Source: Misgurnus anguillicaudatus (Eukaryota > Chordata > Actinopteri > Cypriniformes > Cobitidae). From it: a stretch of 64,000 bases of DNA. The notes under the pieces are model-generated. The model was given only the letters and a program-made list of their open reading frames with translations, had not been told where the DNA came from and searched no databases. Position 1 is the first letter of the stretch. Each line of letters opens with the position of its first letter. The position numbers and the translations under genes were made by a program. This document shows, one piece after another, positions 48,401 through 60,400 of this stretch. The stretch lies in contig NC_073351.2 in the NCBI RefSeq assembly GCF_027580225.2, positions 7,420,501 through 7,484,500 of the forward strand, given 5' to 3'.

Positions 48401-51400
48401 TTGACTTGTATTAGATGTGCTGTGAGGACGGTATTACTCCGCCGTCGGGAACTTTGTTTGTATTCTTGCAATTGGCAATGGCGGATTATCGCCACCAACT
48501 GGGCTGGAGTGTCTATTATTCAAGTTCTCAGGGGAAGAATGTACGGGTGTGAGGCGTTTGGAAAAATAGGTCCACAAGTTTACAACGAATGCTAAAACAC
48601 CTGTTGGAAAGCATCTTTTGCAGTGATTTTTGTGTGAGCATATCAGTGAACACCCCTGACCACTCGATGAGTTTCCCGTCTTTGTAAACAAAAGTTTAAT
48701 GCATTTTAGGAAGGATTGTTTCAGTGCACCTGTGGACCCATTGTGGAGGTGGGAGGTGAAATAACAAACACCCGAAAATTCTCGGGGCAGCCGCATATGT
48801 CGAAATTTCAGTCAAAACCGTTCTATTTCATCATAAACAATCTGAAAACAGGGCTTTAAGTGTAAAATACCGAACTTGTCCTTTAAAAGGCAAGGCAAAA
48901 TATGTCATTTTCGCCACTAGAGGTCGTAAAACAAAGAGACGTAGCTTGCTGACGCTGTGAAGGAGCCTGCAATGATGGGAGTTGTAGCGTTTATCTGCAC
49001 TACAAATTTAAAACTACTTTTATACAGTGGTGGCCGGTGACTTCATGTTTGTCACTTCATGTATGTAGCGTGTCATGTGTGTGGTTCGTAATTTCCAAAT
49101 ATATGTTCGGAACGTTGAGTGAACCTGTGTGCATCACGTGTCTTGTCAAAATAAGTGCCTGCTGCTGCAGACGCGTCTAAAGGATAAAAGAGACGCTCGC
49201 GTTTGCCAGACACCTGTATAATCTCATGTGTAATCAGAGTTTACTGTAAGGGAGTGTCTTGTGTGTATTTTGTGAATGTGAGCAACTCTTTTAAAGTCTC
49301 CTAAAAATTATGCAACAAAATAAATCCTTTGTAAACAAGAGAATATGATCACATGCAAATGAATAAAGAAGTGTTGGTTTGACTATGGGTTTAGTAAATA
49401 AAGCAAGTGAGTTTAAACTATTGAAATAAGGCTGTATTCAGACGTACTTCACAAAGAAATGTGAAGCACTTGACTCACTGTTGCATAGTAATTCTCATAG
49501 ATGTAACTGTTTCCACTGGCGTAAAACTGACATCTTCCTGCCTTCATTGGACGCATGTCCTGATAGGGACAAGAAAAGAAAGAAACATTTACAAATTATC
49601 CCTTCAATGGTGTTTACAGAAGACGAAAAGGAACATAAAATTCATATTTTCCCATCTGCACAGCGTGGAACAGATTGTGCAGTTTCATAAATCATCACTT
49701 CGCATGCGCAGACAGATCTGCAGGTATCCCGGATTGTGCACCGCACCCACATTTTATCAAACTGTAAATCGACATAACTGTATTGATTACATTTGAAAAG
49801 CCTGAATTAAAACAAAAAATAATCAGGGTTGGGCAAAAGGCTATTTATAGCTGATTTTGTTTATTTGCTTTGCAAATTCCTTTGTTCATTCTGCGCTTTT
49901 GCCAGTATAATACATTTATGGGTTTTTGCGTATACTGTACATACAGATTTCTTTTGGAAAATGTGATGTTTGCCATTGCAGGAGAGTCACAAAAAACACA
50001 GAGCAGTTGTGATATACTCACAATGTTCAGTAGGATGAAAACACCATCTACTACAAGACACAGGAAGCTAGAAATGATACCAAAACTCAGGAACACAATG
50101 GCTGCAACAAGCTGGACAGAAAAGAAGATAAAATTTTATTTATTCTATTCATGCGATGAGCTCAGATGAAAAAGAGTCAAAAATAATGTAATGATATTGA
50201 ACGAATTCAGAAATACTGGTTTGATGGCAAAATCCATTAACAGTGAATGCACATTTACAATAAAACATGTCAGACACACTTACAAGGTTTTGCATCTGAG
50301 CTCTTCATATATCTCAATTATATTTATGTCTTCACTTGTGCCAACGCAACCCAATATCACGAAATTACGTGAATATATCACGTATGGACCAACGTGAAAA
50401 TGTCACGTTTTGCCGCGTTTGAGCGTGATGTCACGCTTTTCTGTTTGTGTCACTGTCAGTGTCACGTATTGGTTACTCAACTTTTTTGTCCTAATTTCTT
50501 ACATTGTCGCTTCGGTTTAGGGTTAGATTTACATAAAATGACATCCCTACCAAAACCCAACTCTAATTCCAACGTCAGGCGACAATTGGTTAAAGTTTAG
50601 AAAATATAAAAGAATAAGTCTTGTATCTTTTTTTTTATAAACCAATACTTAAAGTGACAAATACTTAAAGTGACATATAACGCAAGCACCAAATCTAACC
50701 CTAAACCGAAGCGACAATGGTTTGAAAATAGGACAAAAAAGTTGAGTAACCAACACAAACAGAAAAGCGTGACATGCTCACGCTCAAACGCGGCAAAACT
50801 TGACATTTTCACGTTGGTCCATACGTGATATAGTCACGTAATTTCGTGATATAGGGTTGGCCAACAAGCACAAATGTATACTAAAAAGTCTTTCAACTCA
50901 AAGGGACAAACAGTGCACAAGATGTGTGTGTGTGGGGGGGTAAAATAATTGTAATAATTGAGGGTAAAATAAGTACAATAACCAACTACATTGCATCATT
51001 TAATATGTTTTGTTTAATTCAAATTCTAAGTTTAAAGTTGTTTTATGTCATGAATTGTTTTTGGGGGGACACGCCATACACAAAAAGTTTTTTTCAAAGG
51101 TTTGAGAACCAATGGGTTAAATGAACCCAGAAAATGTACATATTTGACCCCAACCCAGCATTTTGGTTAAAATGAACCAACATAGGTAAAATTACAACTC
51201 TGGGTTTGTCCCTTTAGGACCCAATGAAATCAGAATTTTTTTGTTATTGTTGTATTAACCGTACAGCTTAATTTGAAATAAATTGAAAATTCATTAGAAA
51301 TTAATGCTTGAAATCAAACTGTGATGCTTTTAATCTCACAATAAGATTTTGAGACTTTAGTCTAGTTTTCACAGGCAGTCACGACCATGGCCGGCGCATG

Positions 51401-54400
51401 TTTTCAGTTGATTCCAATAGAAACTCGCCGTTTTTCAAATCAGCCGGCTCTCTGGGGTTTTTCTGCGCTCTGCGCTGAGCATCGAGAGTTGAAAGAGATT
51501 CAACTTTGGGTGAAAACCTCCACTTGTCAATGTCAGTTTTCACACCGCCGTGCAATCACAGTGTAGGAGGGGCGGGACAAGTATCACAACAACCAACCGG
51601 CTCACAGCTCAAGTATCACAGCTAAAAAGCATTGGGTGTCCTCCAGCCGCTTTCAGCCGCGTTTAAAAGTTTTGGTGTGCACAACCCCTTAGTGACATAC
51701 TATACATGAGCTGTTACACAAAAAAACAAAAAATTTTAACATTTAAAAATGGCAAACAACAACAATGCATCTTTTTTAGAAATTGACCTGCCTCAAATAA
51801 GACCAAAGCTTGTATTATAATTATTAGCATTATTTATAAGGTGAATAACAGGTTTGACACACCAGCAGTTTCAGTAAAGCAAAATTAAAGACAGATCATT
51901 GAAACAGTGAACTCGAGAACACAGCTGTAATCTTAAATGATTCTACATCAGGGGTGTCCAGACTTTTTTGTGTGGTGATCTACTTTTAAAATGATAAAGC
52001 CGACAAGATCTACTTACTAAAAAATACAGTTACATTTTTAATGACAATTTAAAAGCGTATTAGGACTATACTGCATATCTCTACATTGAATTTAAGGCTG
52101 TCCCCATTAGGCTACTCCATTCTTTTTGAGGAGTTAAAAAAGTCCTTGAGTACATGTCAAGTACTGCTTAAAATAGCGGAGATGCAGTTTAGTGAAACAA
52201 ACTAGAAAAAGACAACAGTATCAGAAGCCTCTCTTTAAAAAAAAGAGCAGTGCGACGCGGCTTTCTACTGCTAGGCAACCACCGAGTCAGCTGTCTTGTC
52301 AATCAAATATTGAAGCGTGAGCGCTCTTTTGCTGTTAATTGTCATATTAGCAGAAACTTTAAAAAGATGACGCTTGCTCTGACCTTGTTTGAGGGTGAGA
52401 GGTGCACAAACACGCAGGAGAGAGTGAGCGAGTGGAGTCCGGTTCTTCAAAGCAACTGTAAACTTCCCTCACCACAACGTAAGGCCCGCCTCTCCCCTCA
52501 TTCGATTGGACAATGGAAAGACACGAACGACGTCGGGCGCTTCTCCACTCTCAGCGTTCCTTCAAAGACGCGTGCTGCGGCCGGCGGCAAAAACCGCAAG
52601 GCCCTCAGCGCGCATAAACCTTATATACCCCCATGATGATTGACAGGCCTGAAATTTTAGGCTCCTCCCAAACCAAAAATGAATAGATAGGTGTGTGGGT
52701 AGAAAGTCTTATAACATACATGAAAAGCAAACCAACCAACTTAAAGCTGTTGCAAGGTTTAACCTTCGTTGCATTTCTGTCAAAATCAACTCGATTCTCG
52801 ACGGCATAAAAATCCTTCCTTGGCATATTGCGTTGCAAAACATTAGGGAGTTTAACCGCTAGCGTTTCTAGCTTATGTTAATTATCTTATACTACAGGCT
52901 ATGTTAATTAAAACAGCTTATAATGCTGACGTTGCGTCAGAATTATAACACAAAACAGGGAATGTAAATCACCTTGTTTTTGTTGTGACTAACAGAGCGA
53001 AGACTTTATAGTGGAAAGAAAACTGCTCCAGGGTCACATTATGTAAACTGCATTTATAGTAAGGAAGCGCACATATGCAGATATCATAGCAGTAAATACA
53101 CACATAACTTGCTCTCTTGTGAAGTTCACTCCGCACTGTCAGACCGTGGATTGAAGAAGGCGCTAAAAACCCAGAGTAATGACGGCCCCCAAAAGTCCAT
53201 GGGCTCTTAGAATCGTCCTAATCTTCCCCCCTTACAGCGCCCCTGACACTTATACACACTCATATACACTCCTTGTCCCAAAAAAACACTGTGAAGTATT
53301 ATGCCAGATGTATTAAGCCAGATGCGCTTTGAAATGAACCATAAATTGCACATAAATGTCGGGAATAATTCAAGCAAATGTCATGGTGTACTTATTTTAA
53401 CATAAAACGTGCAATATTATATCCACAGGGAGAGAGCTCTGCTCAGCTGCCAGAAGCGAACACCACCATCAGAGAGACAGACAGGGAATGAACAGATGGA
53501 GGAGGAGGAGAAAATGAATTTATGTGTGATGGTGGAGGCATATACACTGTAAAACTTAAAAAGTTATTTTAATTGGTAACAACTTATTCAACTTTTATCT
53601 AAAGTGAAACTATAAGTGAAAGTTTAAGTTGAATAAAAATCTTTACAAATTGAAGTAATTTTATCCAACTTTTCACTTTTTACAGTGTAACAGTCATATA
53701 AACATATTATTAACCTATTCGTACTAGTTGGGAAGCAACCAGGGGTGTGTGATATAAAGAAGAAGTGTAAATCTGAATTATTATGATCCCGGCGTTTACA
53801 CAGAAAGACACTGCACGATTACAATCTTTTTAATAAAAAAAATGGCACTTTTAGTTTCAAGGGTTTGCATTAACATGTAATAAAATATGAAATAAAGCAT
53901 ATTTGGCGTGCTGTCCGAGGGGAGAGCGGGGTGGAGGAGGGATGTTGCACAAACTGTTGCACAAACTGTCACGGGACAGAAGTTAGGGACGGATATATAG
54001 AGAGACCACTTTGCACTGATTGGTTACATTACATGACCATTTTCTGAACTTAGTTAAATAAACGTCATTTAATGGCAAGCATGTTTGTATATCTGTATAT
54101 TCTCATTCATCCATGTTTCGGTATCGTGCTAATGTGTGAAAAACTTTAAAGCAGTCCTGCCCACTGAAAGATGTGCACATTTACTATATACGGTAGACTA
54201 ACACAATATCTACCGGGTGAGATATTAAAGGATATTAAGGATTGCTCTGGCTGTTTGCTTTGAGTAACTATCGTCCCTCCATCAGGTTATCCTTTTCATT
54301 TTCTTATCAGCCCTGCTGCTGAAAGTCTGCCCGAAAGCATATTTCACTGTGGGGATGATGTTATGTGGCTTATACTGTATGCAGTACTGCCTTTGCACCA

Positions 54401-57400
54401 CAGCACCCCACCTATAATCTATCATGGTTAGATAACACAGCAGAGACACTCCATAAACTGCATTAACTTACAGGAGTGAAAAAACAACATGATTACACTT
54501 TAAAACAAAATATAAACACTACACTGTATGAATGAAAAAGTAGATGTTAAGGTAGAAATCTCATAAGACTTCATTGTGGGCCACATCAGATACTTTGGCA
54601 CCTGTTGCATTGATAATAAAGCATACAATGCAATGTTTCCTAATAGTTTTGTAATTATGGCAACATCGAAATCTTTCTTTTTTTTGTAGAGGGATTTTTT
54701 TTTCATTTGCAGCTCGACAAGCCATCATTTGTTAGTGATTACAGATCTCCAAAACAACTTGCTGCATGTGACAAAGAGTTTTATTGTTGATCATCCAATA
54801 TATCACGTTTTATTAGCCACTATTAACACGAGTTGTATTCATGAATCTCAATTTTTGGCAAACATGTTCATACTCTGATAATTGTAATCGTCTTTAAGCC
54901 TGAAAATGTTGTAAAACATTGTGAAGTCAGCCAGTTTCATTACAGGTTACCTTGTTAAACATCTTTCACATATTTTGTGTACAATATGCACTTATCAGTT
55001 CATAAATTGGTCAAAACTGCCATTTAAGTTTTTAATTTGAGTTTATATACAGCAGATTAATAAACAATTGTTGGCGTAAATGCTATTAAAAACGTAACAG
55101 ATAAAAATATTAAATAATGTTTCTTGTCCAAACAAAGAAACAACATTTCAAGTAAATATATAAATATATGCTAAATACATTTTGTAGAAAGTAAAGCCTA
55201 ATGAAATATATTTTTTAATTTGAAAATGATATATCAACATTATATTTCAAAACGTATTTTAGGGGCAAGCAAATACATTTCTAATCTTACAACAGCCATA
55301 CATTCAGGCTAAAAAAGCAAATGTGTTACTTAATACATAATGCTTTTAATAATTTGTTTTAATATATTCTATTTTTGCAATTTTGTGTATTTTTAAAGAG
55401 CACCTATTTCATTGCTAAAGACTGACGTTATTTTGTGTATTTGATATAATACAATGTGTTTGCGTGGTTTGTGGTGTAAAAACACATTATTTTCCACATA
55501 CCGTACATTTTTGTAGCTCCAGATTTCACTCTTTACCTGAAACTCCTTGATTTGAAAAGCTTTGTGTCCCTGATTGATGTCCCTAATGTCGACATCACCA
55601 ATCCCAGGAAGTAAACTGTTGCCTACAATCTGTGTGTTTGTCGTAGTCCAAGAAAAGAGATTTATATTGGAAACGATAACTCGTGTCATCATTTACTTTG
55701 GGGTTTGCATATTTATTAGGGTTAAAAAAATAACGCGTTAAACATTTTTAACGCATTTTAATCGCAATTATTTTTGCACCACGGAACATTTCTCATTGGA
55801 TGAGTTTCGGCGGACCGATTATACTGGAGCACTAACTAGCGTTCATGACTTCAGACTTCAGACAACAACAAACCACAGTGAACATGAACGAAGAAGCTGA
55901 TGAGATCGCTTTGGTTGGCCCCGTGGATGGGAAATTTTTTTATAAAAAACGAACGGATGGAAGCGTTGATACGAGCATGGCTATGCAACAAGGAATTCTA
56001 TCACCGCAGCACATCGAGCCTCGAGTATCATCTAAATGCAAAACATATAGCAGCTAGCATGGATGTTAGCACGACTCCGAGTACAACGACTTGGTTGAAC
56101 AAAAATAAACAATATTTTGTTGCTTAAGCTTATGTATTCAGTCATTATTCATGGTATACTAAAAATCCATGTGAAAAAATTACTTCTCAATGTTCTCAGG
56201 TCAAATATTTATATGTGATTAAAATGTGATTAATTTCGATTATTAATTACAAAGCCTCTAATTAATTAGATTGATTTTTTTAATCGAGTCCCGGCCCTAA
56301 TATTTATACACATCTATACACCAAGGCCTAGTCCACACGGACATGGGTATTTTTATAACCGTTTGTTTTTTCACGCGGTTCAGCCGTTCGTCCACACGAC
56401 ACCGCAGTATCAGGGCACTGAAACCGAGCATATTTGAAAACCCTGGCCAAGGTGAGCTTTTTAAGAAACCCCGGTTACAGTGGTATCGTGTAGAGAGTAA
56501 AACCGGGGGTTTTGCCTTGCGACGTCAGAGTGTGCGCCGTTATCCACTATGTTTGACGTCAAGATTGTGCGCCGGGACTGCTTTGTTGATGATTCTGTGC
56601 AATGGCGGACGTATCTTGCTAATAATAACTGTGCTAACAGAGCTTCTAACATGTATACAGATAGATGCTCAGTTATCTCACTATATTGCGGAACACGATT
56701 TGGGTTATATCCCCGCCTGCTGGTGTGGCATGCTCTTGACAGCGCTTGATAGCGTGCTTTTGCCTTATCGTGTAGATGAATATTTAATTTAAACCGAGCA
56801 CGTGTGGACGGGATTTTTTTTTAGGGAAAACTCTGGTTATAAATATACCCGTGTCCGTGTGGACTTGGCCCAAAAGAAATGTAAAATTGTGAATCGGACA
56901 ATGGGTGCTCTTTAAATATTGTGTTCCCTGCAGAAGGACGTTTTATTATAACTTATACCACGGGTCTGTTGAATGCTGTATTCTGATTGGCTGAGAAATG
57001 TTCCTTGGGTATGCATTAATTTCTGATAACCGCACACCTAACTTGTCAAATGTCTTAAAAATAGGCACCAGAACAATGTTTGTGTTAACTGTGGTATAAG
57101 CGGAATAATTGACTCTGGTCCTTTGAATTATTTGTAAATAAGGCACACCCACGGTGTAACTGCAGTGCACCTTAGGTGTGCATTATTTTCTTATGATTCA
57201 ATGGCCCGTCGTCAATTATTCCTTACAAATTCTGTTCAAACCTATTAGGTTTCAAGAATTATGTGAATAATGCAGACTTTTCTTTTTCTTTGTTTATTTT
57301 GTTGTATGTATGTAAATGTTGCATGTAAAGGCTCCTTAAATATATTACAGGAAATGGGTTTCTGGAAATGCACACTATAAATCTAAGGGCTAGATTTACT

Positions 57401-60400
57401 AAACTGGGCAAATTAACGTAAAAAGCGCAATTTCAAAAAAGTGCAGATGGGAGTGGTAATATCTGCGGGTTATTTACTATAAAGGTGAAAATTAAATAAA
57501 ACTGTGAGGTTTTAACAAGGAATGAACCCAAGTGCAGACATAGACAATGAAAATAGAATTTATTGTACAAAACAGGAAAACAAAAACCCATGAGGGGGCA
57601 CAACAAGACAGGATGAACGCAACACTAGACTAACACTAAAATAAACATAAACCAACAATAAAACTTATCACTACATATAACAGTATAGACTAAATTATTC
57701 TTAATACTCACAGATGCAAGACACAGGAACATGACAAGGAATGCGACAAGACGCGCACAGAACATCAAACACAAGGACAATAAATAGGGAGAACTATTGA
57801 GGGACACAACTGAAATCAATAACAAGTAAGGGAGCGGGTAAAAAGTGACGAGACCCAGTAAATGCGTGGTCAGAATAATTCAAAACTAAAACCACGCATT
57901 TCCCACAGAAACATGGTACTGCCAGAACCCTGTCACAAAGACTAGATATAATTTAAGACCTGATTCCGACAGGATCCTGACAAAAACAGGTGCAACAGCT
58001 AATTTCCATAATGACCAACCTAATCTACTAAGAGCAGCGCAAGTTAGTTTAGGCCCTGTTTACACGTACATGGTTATTTTTTAAAACTGAGAGATTTACC
58101 TTCGTTTGTGCCCTTCGTTTACACGCAAACGGAGAACTCGCCTCTGAAACCGATTGTTTCTAAAAACTCCGGCCAGAGTGGAGATCTTGAAAATCTTCGG
58201 TTGCACGGTTGCATGTAAAGTGAGACAAACGGATGTTTAAGCAGGCAACGTCACAGAGAGCGTGCCAGAGCTGGCACCTACGTCAAAAGTGCGACCCATG
58301 TTTACATGTGACTGCTACTCTGAACGCTTCCATGATCACATTTATGTTCGTGCAAACTCGTTTCGTGTGTTTGTATTTGCAAATACAGCGGCTCCATTAT
58401 GTCGAGGAGCAGAGACGAGTGCTCGGAGGTCAGCAATTTTACACGTGTTTGACTTTATGCGGTGCTGCAAGAACCGACAGACGGATGATGTCAAAGTACC
58501 GCGAGAGCGATTAGAAATTAGACCTCTACGTGTGATTCCTCAACTCGCTCTCGCGGTACTTTGATGTCATCGATCACCTACTGCAACAGCTCCTCCCTCC
58601 AACATGAAGAACCATTTCACGTCACCACCAGCGCCGCCGATGATTGGCTTACGTGGGCTTGAGCTTCTCTTGACGGCATATATGCACGGGTACGTGTAAA
58701 TTATCACTTTTCTGAAAACTGACATGTGTGCACGATATTATTTTTGAAACCGGAGAGGTTGAAATGTCCGTTTATGAAAATAGCCGCCCACGTGTAAACT
58801 TAGCCTTAGGGTCACAGAAAAGCAGAGCTGATGCTCCTGCAGGTGTGGGTGATCTACTAACACCTGATGAGCTTGAGTTCAGCACCACAGACATCCCAGA
58901 TAATGAAGCCATAGTACACTGAGAAGAACTGGAGGACAAAAAAATGAAGGTTTACAAGAAGTTTTGAAACTTTTGTATGACTGATCCAGCAAATAAAAAT
59001 GAATGGCTTGGCAAACAGTATTTTTGAATAATATGTTCCTCTGGCATTTCAAATAAACTGTTACATGGGGGGGGAAATCATCTGCCTTGTACCAAGCACT
59101 CTCTGATCTCTGCCAAGCCTTCTCATCAGCTACCATCAGTCATTCAAGCGCAAAATGATTTAAGACATGCTTTAATTAATGGCACAAATACCAGTAATAT
59201 CACACACGCTAACTTTAGTAAATCAAGTTGCGTGAATCATTTAAATACTGTAATCTCCTCCCATAAATTTTGCGTCTGAAAGAGAAACTCCTAAAAATGC
59301 ATATGCAATTAGGTCAGTCACAAATATAGCTAGACTAAACCTTTTCATGCTTATTATCCACTGCACTATTATCCAATGTTCCTTCATAAAGTACTGTACA
59401 ACAACATCTGTCCACAGAACACAGCGGTTAAGCTGTGGACTAAAGCCTTCCCTTAAATTCTCCCTGGATAACTAAATGCTCTCTCTGGGATAAAAGTTTC
59501 TGTTCTCTACAATGAGCATTTCCCAATAATACATTTAATTCACATCTGCTCTGTAACTTCTCATCTGTCCTGTTCTTTTCTTTCCAACTTTGCTTATAAT
59601 TTATGTTTCTCCTGTTTCCATCTGAGGCTGTCGTTATGTTTTGGACAAATAGAAACAATCAGTATCTGGTTTCTTCCTCGCTGTATTGTATGATGCTTTT
59701 TTTTCTTATGTGTGCATGGGTGCAGATTTGGACACACTCTAAAAACAAACGGTGCTATATAGCACCAAAAGTGGTTCTTTGCTCGTAATCATAGAAGAAC
59801 CGTTTTTAGTGCCATATAGCACCGGTGAAGCACCAGTGAAGCACCTGTGTAGAACCATATAGTGCTATGTAGAACCAAATGTGGTGCTATAGTGGTGCTA
59901 TATGGCCCCTATATGGTTCTACACAGGTGCTTCACCGGTGCTATATGGCACTAAAAACGGTTCTTCTATGGTTACGATTCAAATCAATAGTTTTGGTGCT
60001 ATATAGCACCGTTTGTTTTTTTAGAGTGCAGCGTTGGACAAGATCAGTGTTCAAAACGAAGTTTTTTTTTCGAATAATATTCAAATGATTTGAGAGATGC
60101 TTTTATCCACATCCCTTTGCTATAATGCCATGTTCTACCAGAAGAAATACAGATGAGAAGATTATATGTTTCACATGTATTTTTAAATAACATCAAAACA
60201 ACAATTCAATCAACTGCATCAGGGCTCTCGAAGCTGAAATTCAGTTTTACTGTAAATCACTGGATGATCAATTGTAGTTTATATTGGATCTGACCATAGA
60301 CAGACTGACACCAGGCACGTAAACACTCAGAACATATGCTGTATGTTTTCTTCGGTACAATGAAAGAGGAAGCGATTCTGCTACTAAATAGTACAGAGAG

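Larger units (their letters stand above)
57387..59235. mobile_element. GGGCTAGATTTACTAA element (Harbinger-like), split twice
   Basis: The body pieces 57387-57497, 57988-58048 and 58809-about 59235 read as one element, for example GCACAACAGC-type GTGCAACAGCTAATTTCC and CAGAGCTGATGCTCCTGCAG. The last piece has a short frame with [13 protein letters not shown] that may be a remnant of an element protein. It is interrupted by a solo LTR and a MITE. The right border is uncertain. Confidence 0.5.

Noticed and set aside
48281..48796. Opposite-strand frames of 104 and 120 codons
   Set aside because: They arise from the arms of the fold-back element, so each mirrors the other.
50394..50812. Two similar short proteins on opposite strands (shared FAAFE and LFCLC)
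   Set aside because: They are the two arms of one inverted repeat and not duplicated genes.
52250..52636. 128-codon + strand frame
   Set aside because: It lies within a GC-rich transposon-like block. There is no conserved domain, splice context or start context.
56343..56792. 149-codon + strand frame with hydrophobic stretches
   Set aside because: It spans most of a MITE from its terminal repeat and overlaps frames on both strands.
58233..58564. 93- and 100-codon + strand frames
   Set aside because: Both lie inside the TTA-flanked MITE at 58052-58805 and overlap each other in different frames.
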